A DNA stretch of 64,000 nt from Nonomuraea spiralis (GCF_014648435.1 NZ_BMRC01000018.1:84592-148591); one strand, 5' to 3'. Numbered from the stretch's first letter, positions 15,813-24,596 are shown. Numbers and translations are program-made. The notes: generated by a model not told the origin, from the letters alone.

Positions 15813-16265
15813 ATGGGAATCAGGCACGACATGCCGCTGCTCGCCCGGCACGAAGGCGAGTGGGAGGGCACCTACACCTACGTGGACGGCGACGGCAAGG
15901 TCGTCGACCGGCATCACGCCCGGCTCACCTGTACCCTGCCCGATGGCGGCGAATGGGACTATTACCAGGTCAACCGCTACACCTGGGAGGACGGCCGGAC
16001 CGAGGAGCACTGTTTCCCCGGCACCTACCTGGGCGAGGGCCGCTGCGCGTTCGACACCGAGCGGATCAGAGGCGAGTTCTGGGCCGTGGACGACGACACG
16101 ATCTACTTGTCGTGGATCTACAAGGAGAGCGGCGCCGACCTGAGGCTCTTCGAGCTGATCGTGCTGAGCCCGGACGGCGACACGCGTAGCCGCGTATGGC
16201 AATGGATCCAGGGCGGGCAGTGCGTCCGGCGGACCCTGATCGACGAGACCCGCGTCCAGCCGTGA
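15813..16265 (+). CDS. small DUF3598-like protein, possible lipocalin fold
   Basis: 150 residues from ATG 15813, with GAGAGGAA upstream. Starts LLARHEGEWEGTY and continues with alternating beta-strand segments and many Trp/Tyr (FDTERIRGEFW, YLSWIYK, RVWQWIQ). This resembles DUF3598, a group I associate with the lipocalin-type fold that also includes cyanobacterial bilin lyases; the family call is from memory and moderate. No signal peptide. The stop overlaps the GTG start of the ligase gene. Next to genes for heme opening, binding of a bilin product is an attractive but untested guess. Confidence 0.68.
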   Translation: MGIRHDMPLLARHEGEWEGTYTYVDGDGKVVDRHHARLTCTLPDGGEWDYYQVNRYTWEDGRTEEHCFPGTYLGEGRCAFDTERIRGEFWAVDDDTIYLSWIYKESGADLRLFELIVLSPDGDTRSRVWQWIQGGQCVRRTLIDETRVQP

Positions 16266-17752
16266 AGGCGCAGTTGCTGATCGCCAACGGCGTGCGCGAG
16301 TTCGCCGTGGCCACCCCGTCCGCCGTCGCCGTGGTGGACGGGGACCGGCACCTGAGCTACGCGGCCCTGCACGAGCGCTCCAGCCGCCTGGCCAACGCGC
16401 TGCTCGACGCCGGCCTCGCGCCCGGTGACACGGTGGCCGTCCTGCTCGGCAACCAACTGGAGTATCCGGAGGTCGCCTGCGGGATCGCCAAGGCCGGTCT
16501 GGTGATGGTGCCGCTCAACCCGCGACTGACCCAGGTCGAGATCGCCTTCGTCGTCGGACACTCCGGCGCCGGAGCACTCGTCGTGGACGCGTCCCTGGAA
16601 GAGCTGGTCCCTGGTGATCCGCCCCTCGTGCTGCGGGTCGGCGGTTCCTACGAGCAGGCCCTCGCCGCCGCGCCCACACGTGACCCCGAGATCTGGGTCG
16701 ATGAGAATTCTCCCTTCTGCGTCGCCTACACCTCGGGCACCACGGGTGATCCCAAGGGCGTGCTCATCAGCCATCGCTCCCGCGTGCTCACCTTCTACTG
16801 CTCGGCCCTGGACTGGGGACTCGGCACCGGCCGCCGTTCCATCGCCGTCGCTCCGATGTACCACGGCGCGGGATTCGCCTTCGCCTACGGCGCGATCCAT
16901 ACCGGCGGGACCGTCGCCATGCTCCGCTCGTGGGACCCCGAACGCCTGCTGACCCTGGTCGCCGAGTACCGCGCGCAGTCGGTGTTCCTGGTCCCCACCC
17001 ACGCGCAGACCCTGCGCGCGCTCGGCGATCAGGCGCTGCGCCGCCACGACCTGGGCAGCCTGGACACGCTGTTCTTCAACGCCGCCGCGCTGCCCGTCCC
17101 GCTCAAGGAGTGGGTCTTCGACGCCCTCCCCGGAACCGGCGTGCACGAGCTGTACGGTTCCACCGAGGCAGGGATCGTCACCAATCTCCGTCCCGCCGAC
17201 GCCCGGCGCAAGGCCGGATCCGTAGGCCATCCCTGGTTCATGACGGAGGTCAGGCTCGTCGGCGACGACGGCTCGCCCGTCCCCGCCGGCACCCCCGGGG
17301 AGCTGTTCAGCCGCTCCCCCTTCCTGATGAACGGCTACCTGCGCAACGAGCCGGCCACCCAGGCATGCACGACCGAGGACGGCTTCCTCACCAGCGGCGA
17401 CATCGCCGTCGCCGATGAGGACGGTTTCCTGCGCATCGTCGACCGCAAGAAGGACGTGATCATCACGGGCGGCCTCAACGTCTACCCGCGAGAGATCGAG
17501 AGTGTCATCGACGGCTACCCCGGGGTCGGGGAGTCAGCCGTGGTCGGCGAACCGGACGACACCTGGGGCGAGCGGATCGTCGCGTACGTGTCCGGCTCGG
17601 TGGCCCCCGCCGACATCCACGCGTATCTGCGTCTCCACCTGGCCGGCTACAAGCTGCCCAAGGTCATTCACATCGTCCCGCGTCTCCCCCGGAACGCGGC
17701 GGGCAAGGTGCTCAAGCGCGAGTTGAAGGAGTCCCATGCGTCCCCACGTTGA
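16262..17752 (+). CDS. class I adenylate-forming ligase (acyl-CoA synthetase type)
   Basis: 496 residues from GTG 16262, which overlaps the previous stop as GTGA. The P-loop YTSGTTGDPKGV, the motif YGSTEAG, the hinge region DRKKDVIITGGLNVYP and the C-terminal catalytic Lys in GKVLKREL are intact, so it should activate a carboxylate as adenylate and pass it to CoA or another acceptor. Such enzymes act on fatty, aromatic and other acids; the substrate here is not readable. Its place between a possible bilin-binding protein and a cupin raises the idea that a propionate side chain of a tetrapyrrole is the target. Confidence 0.88.
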   Translation: MKAQLLIANGVREFAVATPSAVAVVDGDRHLSYAALHERSSRLANALLDAGLAPGDTVAVLLGNQLEYPEVACGIAKAGLVMVPLNPRLTQVEIAFVVGHSGAGALVVDASLEELVPGDPPLVLRVGGSYEQALAAAPTRDPEIWVDENSPFCVAYTSGTTGDPKGVLISHRSRVLTFYCSALDWGLGTGRRSIAVAPMYHGAGFAFAYGAIHTGGTVAMLRSWDPERLLTLVAEYRAQSVFLVPTHAQTLRALGDQALRRHDLGSLDTLFFNAAALPVPLKEWVFDALPGTGVHELYGSTEAGIVTNLRPADARRKAGSVGHPWFMTEVRLVGDDGSPVPAGTPGELFSRSPFLMNGYLRNEPATQACTTEDGFLTSGDIAVADEDGFLRIVDRKKDVIITGGLNVYPREIESVIDGYPGVGESAVVGEPDDTWGERIVAYVSGSVAPADIHAYLRLHLAGYKLPKVIHIVPRLPRNAAGKVLKRELKESHASPR

Positions 17753-18956
17753 ACTCATCCACGAGAAGGACTACGTCTGGCACGGCGCCGAGCTCATCGG
17801 TGGGGAGGGCCGCGCCAGTGAGCGGCGGCTGTCGGTCGACGAGGAAGACGGATCGTGCTCGCTGCGCATCGACTTCCACACCCGGTGGGGGCGCGGACCA
17901 GGTGTCCACCACGCCGACACGGAGTACTTCGTGCTGGAGGGCTCCATGACCTACGGCGGCCGTACCATCGGCAGGGGCGGCTACGTCCACGCCCCCAAGG
18001 GCGTCCCGGCCGAGGCCGTCACCTTCGCCGAAGGAACCAGGATCCTCCACTACCGGGAGTACGGCGACGCCGGATTCGACCCCGGCGCGGCCCGCCGGCC
18101 CGGCGCCGGGGACGACGTCATCGTGCTCGATTCCGCGGCCATGACCTGGGACGCCGTGCCCAACGCCGGCCCGATGCCGGGCCTGTTCATCAAGTACCTC
18201 CATGTCGATCCGGTGAGCGGCTTCTACACCCGTCTGGTCCATTCTCAGGAGGGCTGGTCCGACCACCGGCTCGCGCACCATCCGTGCTACGAGGAGGCGT
18301 ACACCATCGAAGGCCGGATGGAGTACAACTTCGGCACCCTGCTCGACAACACCTACTTCTTCCGGCCCGCCCGGGTGAAGCACGGCCACTTCACCACCAT
18401 GGAAGGCGGTGTCACGTGGATCCTGCGTTCCGACGGTGAGCTCCAGAACTGGTACACCCAGAACGAGTGGGTCCGCTGGGGCGGAGAGGCGGTCAACTAC
18501 GGGCCGAACGGCGGCCGCATGCGCTGGTCCCAGTCCAGTCACGACCTCGGCGCGGGATCCCCGCCACGCAGCGAGCGCGACCTGGCCGACCTGCGTGCCT
18601 CACTGGCCTTCGCCCGCCGGCAGGGCGGTCAGGACGTCGACTTCGTCCCGCACGGCCAGGGCACCGACAAGAGCGTCCTCGCCGTGGCCAAGGCCATGGA
18701 CGCCGCCCGGCTCCAGGGCGGCCACAGCGACCACCACGACCACCACGACCACAAGCACGACCACGACCACGCGCATCCCGACTGGGGCGCCGATCCGCAC
18801 GTCCTGGAGCACCCCGACGAGCGCACCGACTCCGGTTCGCACAACTGGGCCCAGGGGCGGCCGTGGAAGCAGGGCGACCCGATCCCCGCCCCCGTCATCT
18901 CCTCCCTCCCCGTCCGCAGCCGCTCCGCCGGACGGTGGAGCACGGACGGCATGTGA
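17736..18956 (+). CDS. bicupin protein with His-rich tail
   Basis: 406 residues; the start lies 17 bp inside the ligase gene and has GAAGGAG upstream. Two cupin domains: the first near residues 45-110 with VHHADTEYFVLEG (His58, His59, Glu63), the second near 190-250 with HHPCYEEAYTIEGRMEYN and KHGHF, both able to hold a metal. Residues 330-349 hold ten His in twenty positions alternating with Asp, a metal-binding tail like those of nickel or zinc chaperones. Cupins of this layout include dioxygenases and isomerases. As last gene of the iron-transporter operon it may be a metal-dependent oxygenase, or the tail may buffer iron; neither is shown. Confidence 0.82.
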   Translation: MRPHVELIHEKDYVWHGAELIGGEGRASERRLSVDEEDGSCSLRIDFHTRWGRGPGVHHADTEYFVLEGSMTYGGRTIGRGGYVHAPKGVPAEAVTFAEGTRILHYREYGDAGFDPGAARRPGAGDDVIVLDSAAMTWDAVPNAGPMPGLFIKYLHVDPVSGFYTRLVHSQEGWSDHRLAHHPCYEEAYTIEGRMEYNFGTLLDNTYFFRPARVKHGHFTTMEGGVTWILRSDGELQNWYTQNEWVRWGGEAVNYGPNGGRMRWSQSSHDLGAGSPPRSERDLADLRASLAFARRQGGQDVDFVPHGQGTDKSVLAVAKAMDAARLQGGHSDHHDHHDHKHDHDHAHPDWGADPHVLEHPDERTDSGSHNWAQGRPWKQGDPIPAPVISSLPVRSRSAGRWSTDGM

Positions 18957-18975
18957 CTCAGGAACCGAAGTACCC

Positions 18976-19016
18976 GGTGGTCTCCGGCCATGGTCTTGGC
19001 GGGGGCGGAGACCACC
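18976..19016. terminator. terminator between convergent operons
   Basis: Perfect 11-bp arms GGTGGTCTCCG and CGGAGACCACC with a 19-base loop, 20 bp after the cupin stop. The 205-bp gap between the cupin and hydantoinase genes holds nothing else that I can identify. Confidence 0.65.
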
Positions 19017-19161
19017 ACCCGTTCGCGTTCGGCGTGCAGGCGGCCGCAAGCTGGTGGCGAGGCTCGCGCCGCCGAGGCGGACGCTCCCCGCAGCCACTCC
19101 GACCAGCCCTGACACGGCCCTGAGCAGCGAGGCCCCCTTCACCGCCGACGAGTCGAGATCG

Positions 19162-20577
19162 TCATCCTCTGCGGAGGTAGGAGCCGCCCGGCTCGCCCAC
19201 GACGGCCCCGTCGCGGAAGGCGACGCGGCCACCGACGACCGTGGCCACCGGCCAGCCGGTCGCGGCCACGCCCTCGAACGGGCAGTGGTCCTGGCCCGAC
19301 AACAGCAGCTCGCTCGTGACGGTACGGGTGACGGCCGGGTCGAGCACCGTGAAGTCGGCGTCGAAGCCGACCGCCAGGCTGCCCTTCCGGCCCCACAGGT
19401 TGTAGGCGCGAGCCGGGTTGGCCGAGGCCACCTCGGCGATCCGGGCCAGCGGCAGCCCACGCTTGAGGTGGCCCTCCGAGAACAGCACCGGGTACAGCAG
19501 CGCCGTGCCGCCGAAGCCGGGCCTGGCCGGCCACAACGCGTCGCCCTTGTGCTCCTCCATGCAGCAGGCGTGGTCGGAGGCCACCCAGTCGATGGCGCCG
19601 TCGGCGACCCCGGCCCACAGGGCGTCGTTGTGCTCGCGGGTGCGGACGGGCGGGTTGACCTTGCCGCCCAGGCCGCCCCTGGCGTCCAGTTCGTCGTGGT
19701 CCAGGCACAGGTGGTGGAGGGTGGTCTCGCGGCGCGCCCCGCGATGCGGCGCGGCCGCCGCCAGAGCCTGCGCGCTGGACAGGTGGAGGAAGTTGACCTC
19801 GACACCGGTGTGCGCGGCGAGGGTGACGGCCTCCGCGATCGCCACCTCCTCGGTGAGCGGCGGCCTGCCCTCGCTGTAGGCGCGCAGGTTCTGCGGCCCT
19901 CCGGCGCGCTGGACCCGGTCGATGAAGACCCGCATCAGCTCTGACTGCTCGCAGTGCAGGCTGAGCGAGATGCGCTTGTCCGGCCGGGCGCGCTGCACCT
20001 CGGCCAGCTTCTCCATGATGAGGAAGAGGTGGCCGAGGTCGTACTCGTCGCCCATGGTGAAGGAGCGGGCGTCGCGGCTGTTCGCGGCCAGGTCGAAGCC
20101 CTTGTAGAACATGTAGTACTTGTACGACGTGATGCCGTGCCCGGTCACGAGCTCCGGGATCTCCTCGATCTGCTCGACCGTCATCGGGGCGAGGTGGAAC
20201 CCGTAGTCGGTCCAGGCCTGACCGTCGACCGCGGCCAGCGCCTCGGGGAAGATCGTCCGATAAGGGCCGGTCTTGTCCAGATAGTGCTGCCCGGTACGGA
20301 AGTAGGACAGGACTGTGGTGGCTCCGCCGACCAGCGAGGAGCGGGTCTCTTCGTAGGCGTCCACCGCCATATCCCGATAAATGCCGATGTGGAAGTGGGC
20401 GTCCACGGCTCCGGGCAGCACGACCTTGCCGGACGCGTCGATCACCTCGTCGGCCCCCGACAGCCCCTCACCCATCGCGACGATCCGGCCGCCGGCAATG
20501 GCCAGGTCGGCCCTGACCTCACCGTGGTACGGCAGGACGAGAAGTCCGTCTTTGACCAGTAAGTCGTATTGCTTCAT
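19162..20577 (-). CDS. hydantoinase/dihydropyrimidinase-type amidohydrolase
   Basis: 471 residues, the usual length. The metal-site residues of the cyclic amidohydrolases are all found: HFH (His61, His63), the carboxylated Lys153 in SYKYY, His208 in LHCEQ, His265 in FLHLSS and Asp335 in SDHACC. It should hydrolyse a cyclic amide such as a hydantoin or dihydropyrimidine in the cytoplasm. It lies 40 bp after the IclR gene on the same strand and is likely co-transcribed with it and the NIPSNAP-like gene. In this catabolic island it may open a nitrogen heterocycle. Confidence 0.9.
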   Translation of the reverse strand: MKQYDLLVKDGLLVLPYHGEVRADLAIAGGRIVAMGEGLSGADEVIDASGKVVLPGAVDAHFHIGIYRDMAVDAYEETRSSLVGGATTVLSYFRTGQHYLDKTGPYRTIFPEALAAVDGQAWTDYGFHLAPMTVEQIEEIPELVTGHGITSYKYYMFYKGFDLAANSRDARSFTMGDEYDLGHLFLIMEKLAEVQRARPDKRISLSLHCEQSELMRVFIDRVQRAGGPQNLRAYSEGRPPLTEEVAIAEAVTLAAHTGVEVNFLHLSSAQALAAAAPHRGARRETTLHHLCLDHDELDARGGLGGKVNPPVRTREHNDALWAGVADGAIDWVASDHACCMEEHKGDALWPARPGFGGTALLYPVLFSEGHLKRGLPLARIAEVASANPARAYNLWGRKGSLAVGFDADFTVLDPAVTRTVTSELLLSGQDHCPFEGVAATGWPVATVVGGRVAFRDGAVVGEPGGSYLRRG

Positions 20578-20617
20578 CGGTGCGGCCGGCGGGTGTCCCG
20601 GCCGTCACCTCCCTTCG

Positions 20618-21427
20618 TCATGTCATGTGGCCCATCTGGGCCGAGAGCCGGGCCGTCGTTTCGAGCAGAGCCTCGGCCGCGCGCTTCTCCTCGCCCCGGA
20701 ACCGCTCCTGCGGCCCGCAGACGCTGATGACGGCGGCGGGACTGCCGTGATGGTCGAAGACGGGGGCGGCGACCGAGGCGGATCCGGGCTGCCGTTCTGC
20801 GCTGGACTTGGCGTAGCCGCGGCGGCGGATGGCCGCCAGGTCCTTGCGCAGGACGTCCTCGTGCACGAGCGTGCGTTCGGTCAGGCGGGCGAGCGGCACC
20901 GTCTTGAAGTAGTCGTCGATCTCCGCCTCGGTGAGGAAGGCGAGGAACGCCTTGGAGGAGGCGCCGGCGTGGAGCGGATAGGGAACGCCGAGGGTGACCG
21001 ACATGATCACCTCCCGGCTGGGCGTCACCTGGTCGACATAGACGCGGGTGTGGCCGGTCCGGACGGAGAGGGTGGCGGTCTCCGACAACGTCCTGGACAG
21101 CGAGACCAGCTCGGGCGCGCTCAGCCGCCGGACGTCCAGCCGGTCGAGGTAGGCCAGCCCGAGCCGCATCGCGGTCAGGCCGAGCGAGTATCTGCGGGTC
21201 TCCTCGTCCAGCTCGATCAGGCCGCGCAGCCGCAGCGAGGCGAGGATGCGGTGCACCGCCGCCTTCGACAGCGCGAGCTTCTCGGCGATCTCCGTGACGC
21301 CCAATGTCCGGGCCTCGGGGTCGGCGAACAGCACGAGTACGTCGGCCGCGCGCTCGACGGTCGCGACGGTCTGGCTCGTGCCCTCGGTGGTACGCCGGCG
21401 CAGCGGCTTGGATGTGTCCATCGGCAT
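20618..21427 (-). CDS. IclR-family regulator of the catabolic island
   Basis: 269 residues with the two-domain IclR layout: an N-terminal winged helix (about 18-80, with LGVTEIAEKLALSKAAVHRILASL) and a C-terminal effector-binding domain (about 90-260) of GAF-like fold. Starts at ATG 21427; ATG 21421 is an alternative. It lies 13 bp after the NIPSNAP-like gene, in an operon that runs from the divergent promoter at 21.8 kb. A site of the GGAA-N5-TTCC type is in that promoter and a close copy is in the divergent promoter at 34.02 kb, so it probably controls both ends of the island, itself included. Confidence 0.92.
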   Translation of the reverse strand: MPMDTSKPLRRRTTEGTSQTVATVERAADVLVLFADPEARTLGVTEIAEKLALSKAAVHRILASLRLRGLIELDEETRRYSLGLTAMRLGLAYLDRLDVRRLSAPELVSLSRTLSETATLSVRTGHTRVYVDQVTPSREVIMSVTLGVPYPLHAGASSKAFLAFLTEAEIDDYFKTVPLARLTERTLVHEDVLRKDLAAIRRRGYAKSSAERQPGSASVAAPVFDHHGSPAAVISVCGPQERFRGEEKRAAEALLETTARLSAQMGHMT

Positions 21428-21440
21428 GCGGTGTTCCTAC

Positions 21441-21785
21441 TCATCGGCGGCTCAGTCCCACCGGTACGGGCGGGTCGGTGACGATCCTGGTGTCGAGGAA
21501 ATCCCACCACGTTTCCTGGGACACCCGTTCACTCTCCCATTCCGGATCGGCCTTCAGCCCTCCCAGAGCGGCCCGATACGCGCCCCACGCGGCCTCGTCG
21601 TCGAAGGCCGCCCAGTTCTCCAGCACGTAGACCTCCCCGACGGCGCTGTAGTACCAGCGGACCTCCTTCACCATCGGGAGGTCCCGGTAGAAGAACCGTT
21701 CCCGCTGCTCAAGCCACGCCCAGAACGCCTTCATGTCCCGACGAGCCGTCTCGGTGAGCCGCATCCGATAGACGAGATAGATCAT
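21441..21785 (-). CDS. small NIPSNAP-like alpha/beta-barrel protein
   Basis: 114 residues from ATG 21785. Begins MIYLVYRMRLTETARRDMKAFW and continues with a pattern of strand, helix, then WYYSAVGEVYVLENWAAFDDEAAW, which fits the dimeric ferredoxin-like barrel of NIPSNAP and related monooxygenase-like proteins. The family call is from pattern only. First gene of the leftward operon with the IclR regulator and hydantoinase. Confidence 0.6.
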   Translation of the reverse strand: MIYLVYRMRLTETARRDMKAFWAWLEQRERFFYRDLPMVKEVRWYYSAVGEVYVLENWAAFDDEAAWGAYRAALGGLKADPEWESERVSQETWWDFLDTRIVTDPPVPVGLSRR

Positions 21786-21825
21786 GCGGCGGCCTCCCAT
21801 TCCTAGGACGTATGCCCTACAGTTT

Positions 21826-21838
21826 GGAACAGCTTTCC
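21826..21838. promoter_or_regulatory. putative IclR operator A
   Basis: GGAA-CAGCT-TTCC, an inverted repeat in the 202-bp divergent region between the NIPSNAP-like gene and the cyclase. The flanking bases (TTTG before, TCAAA after) recur, in opposite orientation, around the site at 34016. Confidence 0.6.
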
Positions 21839-21987
21839 TCAAATGGGAACACCCTTGGAGGTTCTGTGACCGGCGGTCCCTTGACCGACGTGGTCGTCGC
21901 CTGGCCGCCCACGCACTCCACGCCTGGCTCGATCCGCTGGACCGGTCCGCACCCGAAGGACGAGTCGCACCCGAAGGGGGTCATCTG

Positions 21988-22782
21988 ATGCCACGCCCGT
22001 GGGAAGTCCTCGCCAATGCCCGCGTGTTCGACCTCGCGCAACCCATGAGCACCGGCATGCCGCAGTCCCCCAACCACCCGCCCTTCCGCATGACCTTGGA
22101 GCGCCGCCACGGCGACCTGATCAGGGAGGACGGCGGCTCCGCCGCGAACGAGGTCATCATCACCGGCGGCCACGTCGGCACCCACGTCGACGCGCTGGCC
22201 CACGTCTCCCAGGACGGCCTGCTGCACGGCGGCCTCGCCTCGGAGACCGTGCAGGGCCACCGGGGATTCTCCGCCCTGGGCATCGACGCCTTCGCCCCCT
22301 ACGTCGGCCGTGCCGTGCTGCTCGACGTCGCCGCTGCGCACGGGGTCCCCGTCCTGCCTGCCGGGTACGAGGTCACGCCGGACGACCTCGACCGGGCCGC
22401 CGCCGGGGTCGAGATCGAGCCCGGCCAGGCCATCCTGATCGGCACCGGCTGGTCACGCCATTGGCCGGATCCAGCGGTCTTCACCGGGCAGTCCGGCGGA
22501 GCGCCGGGCCCCGGGGAGGCCGCGGCACGCTGGCTGGCCGAGCGGCGTCCCCGGCTGGTGGGCGCGGAGACCATCGCCTTCGAGCGCATCGCGCCCGGCC
22601 GTGGCCACGCCGCCCTCCCGGTCCATCGCGTACTCCTGGTCGAGGAAGGGATCAACATCGTGGAGACGATGCGGCTGCACGAGCTGCTCGACGCCGCGGC
22701 GAAGGAGTTCCTGCTCGTGGTCAACCCGCTGCCCATCGTCGGGGCGACCGGCGCCCCCGTCCGGCCGCTGGCCGTGCTGTGA
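21988..22782 (+). CDS. cyclase / kynurenine formamidase-like metal hydrolase
   Basis: 264 residues from ATG 21988, with GAAGGGGG upstream. The family motif H-x-G-T-H-x-D-x3-H is clear (His62, His66, Asp68, His72 in HVGTHVDALAH), which binds zinc or manganese. Members hydrolyse N-formyl groups or lactams, or form or open rings. Its stop shares a base with the start of the PrpD gene (TGATG), so the two are translated together. Just upstream, a 12-base string CGCACCCGAAGG occurs twice, 18 bp apart. Confidence 0.87.
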   Translation: MPRPWEVLANARVFDLAQPMSTGMPQSPNHPPFRMTLERRHGDLIREDGGSAANEVIITGGHVGTHVDALAHVSQDGLLHGGLASETVQGHRGFSALGIDAFAPYVGRAVLLDVAAAHGVPVLPAGYEVTPDDLDRAAAGVEIEPGQAILIGTGWSRHWPDPAVFTGQSGGAPGPGEAAARWLAERRPRLVGAETIAFERIAPGRGHAALPVHRVLLVEEGINIVETMRLHELLDAAAKEFLLVVNPLPIVGATGAPVRPLAVL

Positions 22783-24179
22783 TGTCCACCTACGCGGAGA
22801 TTCTCGCCCGTTTCGCGACGGACTGCCGCGATCACGGCTTGCCCAGCGAGGTCGAGACCGACGCGATCGGCCGGATTCTGGACGTGCTCGGCAACTGCCT
22901 GGCGGCGCACGCCGAGCGGTCCGAGCCGGGTCCGCTGGAGGCGGTCCGGCAGGTGACCGCGGCCTGGGGCGGGACCGCCCAGGCGGGCGCGATCGGCATG
23001 CGGGAAAGGCTGCCCGCTCCCTCGGCCGCGCTGGTCAACGGCACGCTCGCGCACGCGCTCGACTTCGACGACACCCACCTGCCGTCGATCCTGCACCCCA
23101 GCGCGTCCGTGGTGCCGGCCGCGCTCGCGGCGGCGGCCGAGACCCGCGCCGACGGCCGCGCCCTGCTCGCCGCCGTCGCCGCGGGCGACGAGGTCTGCGT
23201 ACGGCTGGGCGCCGCCTCCTACCTGCCGGACCTGCGCAACTCGCTCTTCTTCGAAAAGGGCCTGCACGCCACCTCCATCTGCGGCACGATCGGCGCCGCC
23301 GTGGCCGCCGGCCTCCTCTACGGCCTGGACGCCCCAGGACTCGTCTCAGCCGTCGGCGTCGCGGCGAGCATGGGGGCGGGGATCATCGAGGCCAACCGCA
23401 CCGGCGGCACCGTCAAGCGGGTCCACTGCGGCTGGGCCGCACACTCCGGCGTCAGCGCCGCGGCCCTGGTCCGCGCCGGTCTCACCGGGCCCCCCACCGT
23501 GCTGGAGGGCCGCTTCGGCTTCCTGAACGCCTATCTCGACGGCCGCCACGACGGCGACGCGCTGCTCTCCGGGCTGGGCGAGCGCTGGGAGGTCACCCGG
23601 ACCACCTACAAGCCCTACCCGGCCAACCACTTCACCCACCCCGGCATCGACTGCGCCCTGGCCCTGCGCGCACAGGGTCTCGACCCCGCCGACGTCGTGG
23701 AGGCCGAGCTCGCGGTGCCCGCCCCCGTGCTGCGGACGATCGCCGAGCCGTACGAGGAGAAGATCCGCCCCCGTACGGCCTACCACGCCAAGTTCTCCGG
23801 GCCCTACACCGTGGCCGTCGCACTGTTCGGTGGCGGCGGTCTGGGCGTCTACCTGGACGACTTCGCCGAGCTCCACCCCGAGCGGCTGGCTCTGGCGGCC
23901 CGGGTTCGATGTGTCGCCGATGAGCGGGCCTCAGCGCTCTTCCCCGCCGGCTTCGGCGCCGCCCTTCGGGTCCGCACCCGAGCGGGCGCCCTGCTGGAGC
24001 ATCGTGTGGACTGCTCGCGTGGCGGCCCTGGATCGCCGTTGACCGGGGCGGAGCTGGCGATGAAGTTCCGGCTCAACGCCCGGCGGGCGCTGACCGGCGA
24101 GGCTGCCGACGCCCTGGAGTCCGCCGTGCGCGCGCTGCCGACAAGCGCGGACGCCGACCGGCTCACGCCATCCTGCTGA
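22782..24179 (+). CDS. MmgE/PrpD family protein 1
   Basis: 465 residues from ATG 22782, normal length for the family. The all-helical N-terminal domain has HALDFDDTHLPS and the conserved GLHATSICG; the C-terminal domain starts near YKPYPANHFTHP. Members include 2-methylcitrate dehydratase, cis-aconitate decarboxylase and iminodisuccinate epimerase, all acting on small polycarboxylates. A second member, clearly diverged, is encoded at 29922-31268 in the opposite operon of the same island. Which reaction either carries out cannot be told by eye. Confidence 0.88.
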   Translation: MSTYAEILARFATDCRDHGLPSEVETDAIGRILDVLGNCLAAHAERSEPGPLEAVRQVTAAWGGTAQAGAIGMRERLPAPSAALVNGTLAHALDFDDTHLPSILHPSASVVPAALAAAAETRADGRALLAAVAAGDEVCVRLGAASYLPDLRNSLFFEKGLHATSICGTIGAAVAAGLLYGLDAPGLVSAVGVAASMGAGIIEANRTGGTVKRVHCGWAAHSGVSAAALVRAGLTGPPTVLEGRFGFLNAYLDGRHDGDALLSGLGERWEVTRTTYKPYPANHFTHPGIDCALALRAQGLDPADVVEAELAVPAPVLRTIAEPYEEKIRPRTAYHAKFSGPYTVAVALFGGGGLGVYLDDFAELHPERLALAARVRCVADERASALFPAGFGAALRVRTRAGALLEHRVDCSRGGPGSPLTGAELAMKFRLNARRALTGEAADALESAVRALPTSADADRLTPSC

Positions 24180-24196
24180 ACGCCGGCTCGTCCGTG

Positions 24197-24251
24197 GAGC
24201 CCCACGCCCCGCCCTGCCGCTCGGGGCGGCAGCGGCGGGGGTCCGGGGCTC
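24197..24251. terminator. terminator-like GC-rich region between convergent operons
   Basis: GAGCCCC and GGGGCTC flank an inner imperfect stem (CCGCC...GGCGG type). It fills the 72-bp gap between the PrpD and cupin stops. Confidence 0.45.
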
Positions 24252-24596
24252 TCATTCCGCCGCGACCCAGTGGGCGGGCCCGGAGAACCAGGCCAGCGCA
24301 AGAGCGCCTCCGTCGCTTCTGGAGTCGGTACGCTCACGGCCTGCCGGGAACCAGCCGCGGTCTCCGGCCCCGAAGAGGATGCCGGACACCGTCAGTTCGC
24401 CTTCCAGGACGACGAATTCCTCGTCGCAGGAGTAGTGACCGGCCACGGGTCGTCCCCAGCCTGCCGGGAAGCGGACCAGCACCAGGAAGGAGCCGCCGGC
24501 GGGGTCGCCGTGCAGAGGCGCCAGGACGACCGGCGGGCTCGACCGGGGGATGGTGAAGGGACGCCAGGGCAGGTCCTGGCCGATCCGCTCGATCAT
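24252..24596 (-). CDS. small single-domain cupin protein
   Basis: 114 residues from ATG 24596, whose first bases overlap the stop of the CitE-like gene. The cupin pattern is visible: GHYSCDEEFVVLEGELTVSG followed by a glycine turn (GAGDRGWFPAG). Only one His (in AGHY) and two Glu are candidates for metal ligands. Last gene of the twelve-gene leftward operon. A role as isomerase, lyase or simple binding protein for a pathway intermediate is possible. Confidence 0.72.
   Translation of the reverse strand: MIERIGQDLPWRPFTIPRSSPPVVLAPLHGDPAGGSFLVLVRFPAGWGRPVAGHYSCDEEFVVLEGELTVSGILFGAGDRGWFPAGRERTDSRSDGGALALAWFSGPAHWVAAE

Noticed and set aside
18723..18782. Tandem CACGAC-like nucleotide repeat, considered as a microsatellite or regulatory repeat
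   Set aside because: It lies inside the cupin gene and is explained by the His/Asp codons of the tail.
4772..18956. Heme module considered as a horizontally acquired island
   Set aside because: GC content and codon use look like the flanks; no tRNA, integrase, transposase or direct-repeat borders were seen.
21948..21977. Two copies of CGCACCCGAAGG upstream of the cyclase, considered as activator sites
   Set aside because: Only two copies, adjacent to the ribosome site and partly containing it; no second occurrence noticed elsewhere.
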